Assembly (NCBI GenBank): GCA_964414015.1
Contig: CAYPUE010000021.1
Location: 1-13,488 of the forward strand
DNA: 13,488 nucleotides
Direction: 5' to 3'
DNA from: JAUSEW01 sp964414015
GTDB taxonomy: Bacteria; Patescibacteriota; Microgenomatia; Levybacterales; UBA12049
Part shown: positions 7,116 to 13,367 of the stretch, one piece after another
Layout of the letters: each line of letters begins with the position of its first letter
How positions within the stretch are numbered: position 1 is the first letter of the stretch
Program-made: the position numbers and the translations under genes
Notes under the pieces: model-generated
Told to the model about the DNA's origin: nothing
Seen by the model: the letters and a program-made list of their open reading frames with translations, nothing else
The model's database searches: none

Positions 7116-8346
7116 TGTTCTGTATGTGGGAAAGGCGAAAAATTTAAAAAAAAGAGTCAGTAACTATTTCACAAATGTTGTCCAACTTCTGGAAAAAACT
7201 AAACTTCTTGTTTATCAAGCGGATAGAATAAAAACAATTAGAACCGCGTCTGAAATAGAAGCGTTTCTTCTTGAAGCAGATTGTATAAAAAAATACAAAC
7301 CGAAATTTAATGTGAAATTGGCAGATGGCAAAGCATATCCTTCGATAAGAATTACCATCAAAGATAAATATCCTAAAGTTTTAATCGCCAGAAAAACTGA
7401 TGATAAAAATTCCTTATATTTCGGGCCGTATCCTCAAGCTAAATCAATGAGACTGGTTTTGAAAACCATAAGGAAAATTTTTCCCTTTCAATCCGTCCCG
7501 AATCACGGAAAAGGAATTTGCCTATATCATCATCTTGGGCTCTGTCCTTGTCCTGGCGTTTTTGATTCAGCGGAGCTTAAAAAAGAATATAAGAAGAACA
7601 TAAAGCATCTAATACTATTTCTTAGCGGCAAAACAAAAAAAGTCATAAATTCTTTGAAAAAAGAAAGAAGTATCTTAAGCAAAAAAGAGCAATTTGAAAA
7701 AGCCAATTTAATCCAGCAAAAAATTAGTGCCATAGAATTAATTATTCATTCGTATTCTTTGCGCTTTGATCAAGATATCAATCCGAACATGAATGAAGAT
7801 TTAGGAAAATCCCATGCGGTTTCCCTCAAAGCCGCTCTTATATCTTATGGAATTAAGGTTTCCGATCTCAAGCGGATTGAATGTTTTGACATCTCAAATA
7901 TTTCAGGAAAATTTGCCGTAGGATCAATGGCGGTTTTCGTAAACGGAAGAAAAGAAACGTCAATGTATAAAAGATTTAGAATCAAAAATAATTACATCCT
8001 ACCCGATGATTTTTCGATGATGGAAGAAGTTCTTCGGAGAAGAATTAAACACAAGGAATGGTCTTCTCCCGATTTGATAGTTGTCGATGGAGGAAAAGGA
8101 CAAGTTTCATCAGCATTGAAAGCGCTTTCGGAAAATAAAATTAAAATTCCGGTTATCGGACTTGCCAAAAAGGAAGAGACGATTGTAACTTCTGACCTGC
8201 CTGCCGGCAAGGCAGGTTTCAGAGAAATAGTTTTGCTGAAAGATTCACGAGCTTTAAAACTTCTGATGGAAATTCGCGATGAAGCCCACCATTTCGCCAT
8301 TACCTACCATAAAAAATTGCGGTCCAAGAGATTTATCTCCTCGTAA
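7039..8346 (+). CDS. uvrC: Excinuclease ABC subunit C, short form without HhH domain
   Basis: 435 residues. UvrC makes both incisions around a lesion marked by UvrB. The N-terminal GIY-YIG nuclease shows GVY (16-18), YVG (29-31), Arg39 and the LLEADCIKK Glu. A UVR (UvrB-binding) motif lies near residues 200-235, and the RNase H-like nuclease carries Asp284 (CFDIS), Asp350 (VVDGGKG) and the EAHHFAITYH block with His417/418. Family members are usually about 600 residues; here the protein stops right after KKLRSK, so the tandem helix-hairpin-helix DNA-binding domain is absent. The only possible start in frame is TTG 7039: an in-frame TAA precedes it, and GGAGGAGG (7023-7030) lies 8 bases upstream. 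This start is inside the preceding gene. Residues 385-394 (SDLPAGKAGF) come from an inserted palindrome. The last 14 bases overlap the convergent solute-binding protein gene. Confidence 0.95.
   Translation: MLLSQQSRLLLSSGPGVYLFLNRKGDVLYVGKAKNLKKRVSNYFTNVVQLLEKTKLLVYQADRIKTIRTASEIEAFLLEADCIKKYKPKFNVKLADGKAYPSIRITIKDKYPKVLIARKTDDKNSLYFGPYPQAKSMRLVLKTIRKIFPFQSVPNHGKGICLYHHLGLCPCPGVFDSAELKKEYKKNIKHLILFLSGKTKKVINSLKKERSILSKKEQFEKANLIQQKISAIELIIHSYSLRFDQDINPNMNEDLGKSHAVSLKAALISYGIKVSDLKRIECFDISNISGKFAVGSMAVFVNGRKETSMYKRFRIKNNYILPDDFSMMEEVLRRRIKHKEWSSPDLIVVDGGKGQVSSALKALSENKIKIPVIGLAKKEETIVTSDLPAGKAGFREIVLLKDSRALKLLMEIRDEAHHFAITYHKKLRSKRFISS
8195..8217. repeat. Palindromic element inserted in frame within uvrC (LPAGKAG-type)
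   Basis: ACCTGCC (8195-8201) and GGCAGGT (8211-8217) are perfect inverted arms around a core TGCCGGCA palindrome (8202-8209) plus one A. It translates as DLPAGKAG between the nuclease-domain segments KKEETIV and REIVLLKDSR, where other UvrC proteins run with only a short loop. GC content is well above the flanks. Similar LPAG(K/R)-encoding palindromes recur inside unrelated proteins of CPR genomes as I recall them, resembling the palindromic elements of Rickettsia. Confidence 0.65.
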
Positions 8347-9694
8347 CTTCGTAAACGTAAGGAAAATAGAGGAAGGATGCCGGCGGATCGGAGAAGATGT
8401 ATTTTTGGAAATCCGCATAAATAGCCTTTCGTTTCTCTATATCGGTTGTCTGTCTTCCGTCTTCAAGGATTTTGTCAATTCTTAAATTATTATAATGAGT
8501 GATATTACTGATTTGGCTAGAATGCCAAAGGGGATATTGATCAGGGTCTTTGGACAAATTAAAATCTCCCAAAAATACCTGGAAATTTGAAGGCACTTCG
8601 TTAACAGTCTTTATATTTGTTTCTATTCCTATGTTTTTCCAAATAGACGAAATGTTTTCAGCGGTTTTTTTGTATTTCGGCAGAGTTGACAGTGTTATCG
8701 TTAATTTAGCGCTTTGGGTTGCCGATTCCTGAAATTTACCAAGTAAAGTTTTTGCGTGTTCCAAATCCTGTTTGTACAGATCTTGGCCTGGAATATTTGC
8801 AAAAGACAAAGGAGAGAAAGGGCCATTGCTTTTTTGCCCTTCAGAAAAACTATCAGGAATTGAATACGAAAGAGATTCTCTTAGGGTTTTTGAAGAAAGA
8901 TCTTTGTCGTTAGTATTGTAAAATAGAGTGACAAGCTTGCCATAGTTTATTGACTTTGTAACACTGGTGTTTTTAAAAAGATAAAAGTTTGTATTTTTAA
9001 AGTTCACATTTTCAAGATCCTTAATCTTAGATATTTCCGAAAGAACAAAAGCTGTCTTTAGCGAATCTTGGGTTGGATAAAATTGGTAGAAAATTATGTC
9101 TTTCGGATTTTTTACCGACACCAAGCGAATGGACTCTACGAAGTTGCCATTTAATTTCAGATTATCTACTTTGTAATTCCCTACTCCTATAAATCCGCTT
9201 TTGAAAATCGGTCTTGAAACCGTAACCAGAAATGGAGAATAGCTATTCTTAAGCGTAAATGCAATTGTATATCTGTCAGGTCTTTGAACGGAAACATCGG
9301 AAAAAGAATAGCTGATAAGGTCAGAAGTAAGAGGCGTATTGTCGCTAAAAACGAGATCCTTTTTTAGATAAAACGTGTATGTTTTATCATTATTGTCAAT
9401 TTTCCAGCTTTTGGCAATTGAAGGAATCGGCACCCCGTCGTCTCCAACGTAAGTTAGTCCGCTTGAAATTTTATAAAGAATTGAAGGAGGCAAATCGTCT
9501 ATGGTGTAAGCTCCCACAATTCCGATTGTTGATTTTCTAAAAAGTGTTACTTCACTGACGATGAATCCGAAGATAGACCTGAAAACAAAAAAAACCAAAA
9601 GCCCAAGGCCGAAATATATCAGAATAATTTTGCCCCATCTTTTTAGATAGGCTTTTAAAAGCCAAAGTATCAGCCTACGTCTTATAGCAATCAT
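8333..9694 (-). CDS. Membrane-tethered family-5 extracellular solute-binding protein
   Basis: 453 residues. A basic N-terminus (IRRRL) leads to one membrane helix at about 23-46; there is no lipobox Cys, so the protein is tethered by the helix with the rest outside. The body fits the SBP_bac_5 fold (PF00496; DppA/OppA type): N-terminal block with SSGLTYVGDDGVPIPSIAKSW and 'YTFYLKKDLVFSDNTPLTSDL' split around residue 110-135, later EHAKTLLGK, and a C-terminal domain ending YADFQKYIFSDPPASFLYFPYVY, matching the family's closing block. Such proteins bind peptides, nickel or oligosaccharides for an ABC importer. No permease or ATPase gene is adjacent. It starts 7 bases after secG stops, so it is probably in the same transcript; no Shine-Dalgarno. 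Its stop region overlaps uvrC by 14 bases, tail to tail, without room for a terminator. Ligand unknown. Confidence 0.85.
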   Translation of the reverse strand: MIAIRRRLILWLLKAYLKRWGKIILIYFGLGLLVFFVFRSIFGFIVSEVTLFRKSTIGIVGAYTIDDLPPSILYKISSGLTYVGDDGVPIPSIAKSWKIDNNDKTYTFYLKKDLVFSDNTPLTSDLISYSFSDVSVQRPDRYTIAFTLKNSYSPFLVTVSRPIFKSGFIGVGNYKVDNLKLNGNFVESIRLVSVKNPKDIIFYQFYPTQDSLKTAFVLSEISKIKDLENVNFKNTNFYLFKNTSVTKSINYGKLVTLFYNTNDKDLSSKTLRESLSYSIPDSFSEGQKSNGPFSPLSFANIPGQDLYKQDLEHAKTLLGKFQESATQSAKLTITLSTLPKYKKTAENISSIWKNIGIETNIKTVNEVPSNFQVFLGDFNLSKDPDQYPLWHSSQISNITHYNNLRIDKILEDGRQTTDIEKRKAIYADFQKYIFSDPPASFLYFPYVYEVTRR

Positions 9695-9701
9695 AGTTGA
9701 G

Positions 9702-9917
9702 TTATCGGGGGATAAGCAGAATTACTGATAAAACAGCAAAAAGAACAGATAAGATAATAGTTGCAGTCACAAGCAATTTTTCAATACTTTGCTTACTTCG
9801 ATAAAACTGTCCTTCCCCGCCGCCGAAAGCAGATGACAAACCGCTTCCCTGCATCTGAATAAGAATAACACCGACAAGAAGTGCGGATACGATAATTTCT
9901 AAAATTATGAAAATCAT
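9702..9917 (-). CDS. secG: Preprotein translocase subunit SecG
   Basis: 71 residues from ATG 9917. Two membrane helices (residues about 2-22 and 48-69) flank the typical cytosolic loop IQMQGSGLSSAFGGG, which is the SecG hallmark. SecG is the small non-essential subunit of SecYEG that speeds SecA-driven export. An in-frame TTG at 9932 would add MYNSI and overlap yvcK by 8 bases; I prefer ATG 9917 because the N-terminus then matches the family and because a promoter places the transcription start at or next to that A. The gene follows yvcK directly and precedes the tethered solute-binding protein. Confidence 0.9.
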   Translation of the reverse strand: MIFIILEIIVSALLVGVILIQMQGSGLSSAFGGGEGQFYRSKQSIEKLLVTATIILSVLFAVLSVILLIPR

Positions 9918-9923
9918 TATACT

Positions 9924-9953
9924 ATTATACAATCTCGGTTAGGGCTTTTGCAA
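9924..9953 (-). promoter_or_regulatory. Promoter for secG inside the yvcK 3' end
   Basis: Minus strand: TTGCAA (9953-9948), 18-base spacer, TATAAT (9929-9924), overlapping the last yvcK codons. Counting 7 bases on puts the start at 9917, the A of the secG ATG: a leaderless message. A second TATAAT (9921-9916) overlaps the ATG. Confidence 0.5.
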
Positions 9954-10878
9954 GCTTGTCGGAATCATGGTAGAGGGGAAATTTTTCATCCACCAAGTCT
10001 TGCTTAACGATTTTAATGCCGGAATTCCCTTTTGCGCTATTTGACTTCACGTAATCATATTGACGGGAGAACTTTTGCGGAATTATAGGTTTAGTATTGG
10101 TATTTACCAGAAAATAATCAAAAACTTTGGACCGGCAATGTTTGACGATAGCGGCAACAAAATCTTTTATTTCATATGCCGGAGTTTCGAAGCTTTTATT
10201 GGCGACATTCACTACAAATATTTTCTTAGCTTGGGATTTATTAATTGCTTTTATAATATCCGGAACCAAAAGTACAGGAAGAATGGTTGTATATAAGTCG
10301 CCAGGTCCGCCGATAATAACATCAGCATCTAAAATTGCCTCAACCACTTCTTTTGGCGCGCTTGGATTTTGAGGCTTAAGATAAAGTTTTTCTATTTTAC
10401 CTGTAAATCTGCCTAAATCTATATTTTCTTCTCTTTCTACTTTTTGTCCGGTTGAGGTAAGCGCCCAAATAGAAACACTTTCTGAAGAAGAAGGAAAAAT
10501 TCTGCCGGTTACTTTAAAAATTTTCTGCATCTCGTTTACAGCTTTGCCGAAATCACCCATTATGGCAGTTAACCCAACAAGCATCAGATTTCCGAATTTA
10601 TGCCCGGGTAAATCAGCATCCGCGCCGTATCTGTCTCCAGGAAATCTGAAAGTTAAAAGGTCTTTCATTATTTTATCTTCATTTGACAAGGACGCAATGC
10701 AGCTTACCAAATCTCCGGGAGGTGGAATTCTATAGAATCGTCTAAGCCTTCCGGCTGATCCGCCGTCATCTGCCATTGCCACAACCACCGTAATATTTTT
10801 ATAATGTTTCTTCAGACCTTTTAAAAGGTTGGCAGTTCCGATTCCGCCTCCCAGGCAAACTATCTTTTCGTTATCCAT
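9925..10878 (-). CDS. yvcK: YvcK/CofD-like (gluconeogenesis factor, UDP-sugar-binding) protein
   Basis: 317 residues, normal length for the YvcK family (CofD-like fold). Motifs: nucleotide-binding CLGGGIGTANLLKGL (8-22), DDGGSAGRLR (37-46), PPPGD (52-56), HKFGNL (about 92-97) and GGPGDLYTTILPVLLV (about 190-205). In Bacillus YvcK binds UDP-GlcNAc and adjusts carbon flow into cell wall precursors during growth on gluconeogenic carbon; it is not the F420 enzyme CofD. Here it overlaps the upstream 4-TM gene by 19 bases and reaches secG. The often-linked whiA and rapZ genes are not next to it in this window. The start ATG 10878 gives the standard N-terminus and follows an extended -10 box by 12 bases. 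Confidence 0.92.
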   Translation of the reverse strand: MDNEKIVCLGGGIGTANLLKGLKKHYKNITVVVAMADDGGSAGRLRRFYRIPPPGDLVSCIASLSNEDKIMKDLLTFRFPGDRYGADADLPGHKFGNLMLVGLTAIMGDFGKAVNEMQKIFKVTGRIFPSSSESVSIWALTSTGQKVEREENIDLGRFTGKIEKLYLKPQNPSAPKEVVEAILDADVIIGGPGDLYTTILPVLLVPDIIKAINKSQAKKIFVVNVANKSFETPAYEIKDFVAAIVKHCRSKVFDYFLVNTNTKPIIPQKFSRQYDYVKSNSAKGNSGIKIVKQDLVDEKFPLYHDSDKLAKALTEIV

Positions 10879-11264
10879 GTTAAGAAACCTATTATAGCAG
10901 ATAGGAAAAATGAGGCAAGGACGTAGGCAAAAAATGTATTAATAAAGACTTTAGGAATAGTGAATCCGGCGAAAGAAATTCCCTTAAAAAGAAATGAAGT
11001 AATCGAGATATTGGTAACGAAAATAGTCAGAATATAAAGAATAATTACGTTTATTAGGAAAGAAAACATGCCCAAAGTTACTAAATTAAAAGGGAAAGAA
11101 ATGATATTTAGAATTGGTCTTAATATCGTAAACAGAATAAAGAGTAAAAACCCGCCGAGGATATAAGAAGTAATATCTCCCGAAACTCTTACGCCCTGCA
11201 TAATTTGAGTAAGCAGAAATAAAGAAAAAGAGTAAAAAAAAGTACTTCTCAATACGGTTTTCAT
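10860..11264 (-). CDS. PF04020-type 4-TM membrane protein (YvlD / phage holin superfamily IV)
   Basis: 134 residues with four membrane helices at about 7-25, 33-50, 61-85 and 108-130. The loop block TILRPILNIISFPFNLVTLGMFSF is the family signature ('RP(I/L)L..(L)(T)(L/F)P(L/F)(N)L.TLG(L/I)F'). Members are common in Gram-positives and CPR; despite the 'phage holin' label they are chromosomal, and YvlD-like proteins are linked to envelope stress loci rather than lysis. There is no lysin or other phage gene here. It is the first gene of the minus-strand cluster, overlapping yvcK by 19 bases. Confidence 0.8.
   Translation of the reverse strand: MKTVLRSTFFYSFSLFLLTQIMQGVRVSGDITSYILGGFLLFILFTILRPILNIISFPFNLVTLGMFSFLINVIILYILTIFVTNISITSFLFKGISFAGFTIPKVFINTFFAYVLASFFLSAIIGFLTWITKR
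10891..10918 (-). promoter_or_regulatory. Promoter for yvcK inside the preceding gene
   Basis: Minus strand: TTGCCT (10918-10913), 16-base spacer containing TG, then TATAAT (10896-10891), i.e. TGCTATAAT, an extended -10. Start expected near 10884, giving a leader of about 6 bases before ATG 10878. Confidence 0.5.
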
Positions 11265-11272
11265 ATATTAAA

Positions 11273-11301
11273 ATCGTACCAAATCCCAAACATCATTTCA
11301 A
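11273..11301 (-). promoter_or_regulatory. Promoter for the 4-TM protein - yvcK - secG - SBP cluster
   Basis: Minus strand: TTGAAA (11301-11296), 17-base spacer, TACGAT (11278-11273). Start expected near 11266, two bases before ATG 11264. Confidence 0.6.
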
Positions 11302-11322
11302 CCCATTCATTGACTTTTGGCC

Positions 11323-11328
11323 TATAAT
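11323..11328 (+). promoter_or_regulatory. Possible -10 box for the orphan gene pair
   Basis: TATAAT 16 bases before ATG 11345. No convincing -35 is seen at 16-18 bases, so this is weak. It lies back to back with the promoter of the minus-strand cluster. Confidence 0.35.
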
Positions 11329-11344
11329 GTGATTAAATCCATCC

Positions 11345-11953
11345 ATGACAACGTCAGCAGAGACTAAGCGGGGGCCATCCGCCATGCGTTTTGAGCCGGC
11401 AGCAGGAGAAGCTAAGAAAAGATTAGTAAGAGAATGCAAAATTTTACTTAATAAGAAAGTAGGGAGTTTCACCCCTTTGGATTTCGAAGCTTTCGTACAT
11501 AAGATGGTTTTTTTACTGGGAAGATTTCAAGAGCCCTCTTCAGTAAGTACGCCTGATTTAGTGGATAAAAAATGTGATCGGGCAATAGGTTTAATAATGC
11601 ACAGTAGAACTAAAGAAACCGATATATATATTCTTACTGCGTGGTCAGCACTTCCAGAATCTGAACGTGAAGCTGTACGTTCGGAAATTACAGAGCCTTT
11701 CTTAAGCGAAATTGTTTCTACGAAACATTCCGAAGAAGGAAATAAGGTGAGGGTTGTTGTTAGACGCGATATTATTTATCCGCCAAAATATAAGGAGGAA
11801 CACGTGTCGTATGCGACCTCGGAATTAATACGTCCGGATATAAAAGTACGGCCTTTAGGCGAGAGCGTTCTTACAGATAAACAAAGTAAAGATCTTGCGA
11901 ATAGAATTTTTGCGCTATACAGAACGAATTCAAATAAAGCCGCACAATTATAA
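11345..11953 (+). CDS. Hypothetical protein, 202 aa (first of an orphan pair)
   Basis: Not recognised. A soluble protein without signal or membrane helix. Residues 20-60 look helical (KKRLVRECKILLNKK, FEAFVHKMVFLLGRF); about 85-180 alternates short beta strands (KVRVVVRRDIIYPPKY) with helices; the end (KDLANRIFALYR) is helical. Charged, with few cysteines. ATG 11345 is used because it follows a -10 box; ATG at codon 14 (MRFEP) is an alternative. The next gene begins 18 bases after the stop in the same direction, so they are probably co-transcribed. Compositional style at the 5' end (GGGGGCC, CCGCCATGCG) is richer in GC than the neighbours. No transposase, toxin or nuclease motif seen. Confidence 0.6.
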   Translation: MTTSAETKRGPSAMRFEPAAGEAKKRLVRECKILLNKKVGSFTPLDFEAFVHKMVFLLGRFQEPSSVSTPDLVDKKCDRAIGLIMHSRTKETDIYILTAWSALPESEREAVRSEITEPFLSEIVSTKHSEEGNKVRVVVRRDIIYPPKYKEEHVSYATSELIRPDIKVRPLGESVLTDKQSKDLANRIFALYRTNSNKAAQL

Positions 11954-11971
11954 ACCCAATTTGTAGCATCT

Positions 11972-12577
11972 ATGGTAGAAGTAAATACAGAACCACTATC
12001 TTTTGAATCTGCTCGGTTAAGGCAACCGGACACTTTATTGACTGGAAGATTTTTATCTCAACTTCAAGATTTGGACAGACAATTCCCATTTATAAGAAAA
12101 TCTGGAAAAACCGGTTTGATTCGCTGGTCAGGTATCACTATGGATGAAAGCCGTTATCCTCTTACAATTAACGTAGAAATGTCCGCCTCAAGACTTACGT
12201 CAATAACTATAAGCAGAGTTGATATAACCGAAGAAAAGTGGATTATAGATGAAGCAAAAGAGGGTAAAATTAATTTTAGCTTGCAGGTGTCGAGAGTTAA
12301 GGTATCAAGATTTAACGATGCGAAAATAACTTTTGGAGAAGCGCTGCTTGGGAAAGAAGACATATTATCCGCAACATTAATATTTAAGAAAGAGCTTCAG
12401 CTTTCGCAGAGAATGAATGGTTTCCTAACAAGGCCAAGTGAATTTCCTCTTAGAACAAGATCCCAGATTGACGAAGCTGAATCAGCGAAATGCCTAGTTG
12501 GATTTGAAAACCTAGACCAAGTGCTGGAAACAATGGCGCGGCTTAAAAGATTTATTGCCACAGCGAGAAAAATATAA
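11972..12577 (+). CDS. Hypothetical protein, 201 aa (second of an orphan pair)
   Basis: Not recognised. Almost the same length as its upstream neighbour. Residues 40-150 are dominated by alternating hydrophobic/polar strands (PLTINVEMSASRLTSITISR, INFSLQVSRVKVSRF), suggesting a beta-rich domain, and the last 30 residues (LDQVLETMARLKRFIATARK) form a basic amphipathic helix. No signal peptide or membrane helix. ATG 11972 is the first start in frame; no Shine-Dalgarno precedes it. Probably expressed with the gene before it. Confidence 0.6.
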   Translation: MVEVNTEPLSFESARLRQPDTLLTGRFLSQLQDLDRQFPFIRKSGKTGLIRWSGITMDESRYPLTINVEMSASRLTSITISRVDITEEKWIIDEAKEGKINFSLQVSRVKVSRFNDAKITFGEALLGKEDILSATLIFKKELQLSQRMNGFLTRPSEFPLRTRSQIDEAESAKCLVGFENLDQVLETMARLKRFIATARKI

Positions 12578-12656
12578 TTCACATCTTCCGCCATGCAATT
12601 CTTGCGAAGTTTTTTTCGGGGACTAGGTTTGTTCAGGAGGATGTACAGATGCGGCA
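12578..12656. other. Gap between convergent orphan genes
   Basis: No good intrinsic terminator is visible for either direction; a T7 run at 12610-12616 follows only a 3-bp CTT/AAG stem. GCGAAGTTT occurs at both ends of the gap (about 12604 and 12663). A consensus AGGAGG (12635-12640) stands 8 bases before an ATG at 12649, opening a 54-codon frame antisense to the minus-strand gene; I judge it unproven. Confidence 0.35.
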
Positions 12657-13250
12657 TTATTCGCGAAGTTTGGCCATGACGCGGCTCCTGGATGTGCGCC
12701 TAAGCCCTTGGGCGTTTCTCCTAGAAGGAACAGCGTGGGCAATAAAGGTCCGCAGCACTTCTTTTCCTAATTTCTTTTTTGAAAGCTTTGCTCCTTCTAC
12801 AGTGAGAAAGTAGTCTTTTCTTTCTTGGAAGTCACCGTATTTTCTCGGCAAAACTAGCGCTTTAACTTCTTCAGCAATCAGTTGTTCGTCTTCATTAAGA
12901 GCGACTTGTACTATTATTATACCACCTAACTGCTTTTGCGGCATAGTAATTAGTAGTTTTCCATCATCCGTTCTTTCCAAGAAAGCAGTGTGTTCTTCTT
13001 TTCCCCTTCCCTTTCCCTCGGTGATTCCTACAACTGCATGTAACATCTTGCCGCCGCCTTCTTGCATTAATCCTTCAAAAACATCTTTTTCGGTAATTCG
13101 GCCTTTACGCAAAAGCGCTATAGATGTAAATAATTCGGTAAGAAAGGATATCTTTCTTGCATCTTCCGCAGGAGCTCGCTTAATCGCAGCTGCGATCTCA
13201 TCGTGCACACAGGGGTCCATAACAGTTCCTCTAGATTCTGGTAGTGACAT
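12657..13250 (-). CDS. Hypothetical protein, 197 aa, with basic C-terminal tail
   Basis: Not recognised. N-terminal half helical (IAAAIKRAP, ISFLTELFTSIALLRKGR, DVFEGLM), then a beta-type core (KMLHAVVGITEG, LLITMPQKQLGGIIIVQVALNED), and an Arg/Lys-rich end (SRRNAQGLRRTSRSRVMAK) that could bind nucleic acid or simply be disordered. No signal or membrane helix. It faces the orphan pair, tail to tail with a 79-base gap, and has the best promoter in the window. Length is close to both facing genes. ATG 13250 is chosen because it lies 8 bases after the -10 box; MDPC at codon 11 is the next ATG. Confidence 0.65.
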   Translation of the reverse strand: MSLPESRGTVMDPCVHDEIAAAIKRAPAEDARKISFLTELFTSIALLRKGRITEKDVFEGLMQEGGGKMLHAVVGITEGKGRGKEEHTAFLERTDDGKLLITMPQKQLGGIIIVQVALNEDEQLIAEEVKALVLPRKYGDFQERKDYFLTVEGAKLSKKKLGKEVLRTFIAHAVPSRRNAQGLRRTSRSRVMAKLRE

Positions 13251-13258
13251 ATGCGTTG

Positions 13259-13288
13259 AATATACAACTTTCTTTTAAGGTTTGTCAA
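13259..13288 (-). promoter_or_regulatory. Strong promoter for the 197-aa hypothetical gene
   Basis: Minus strand: perfect TTGACA (13288-13283), 18-base spacer, TATATT (13264-13259). Start expected near 13252, two bases before ATG 13250: leaderless or nearly so. The only perfect -35 consensus paired with a good -10 in the window. Confidence 0.7.
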
Positions 13289-13336
13289 TAGACGTGATTA
13301 TTAAACAATCTTTTAGTCCTGAAAATTACCTGAAAT

Positions 13337-13367
13337 AAAAAACTTCAGCTCTTTATCTTTGCAGAGC
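13337..13367 (-). terminator. Possible intrinsic terminator of the partial gene at the right edge
   Basis: Minus strand: GCTCT (13367-13363) pairs with AGAGC (13352-13348) across a 10-base loop that contains the stop codon; five bases later comes a run of six T (13342-13337). The stem is short, so efficiency is doubtful. Confidence 0.35.

Noticed and set aside
9925..10878. CofD, i.e. coenzyme F420 synthesis
   Set aside because: The GGGxG, DDGGS-GRLR and PPPGD motifs and the secG neighbourhood fit YvcK; no other F420 genes are seen.
10860..11264. Phage holin, suggesting a prophage
   Set aside because: PF04020 proteins carry that label by name only; no lysin, capsid, terminase, integrase or repeats are nearby, and the gene is packed with yvcK and secG.
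11345..13250. Toxin-antitoxin or defence island
   Set aside because: The three orphan proteins are about 200 aa each and show no nuclease, kinase, NTPase or DNA-binding motif that I can identify; the claim would be a guess.
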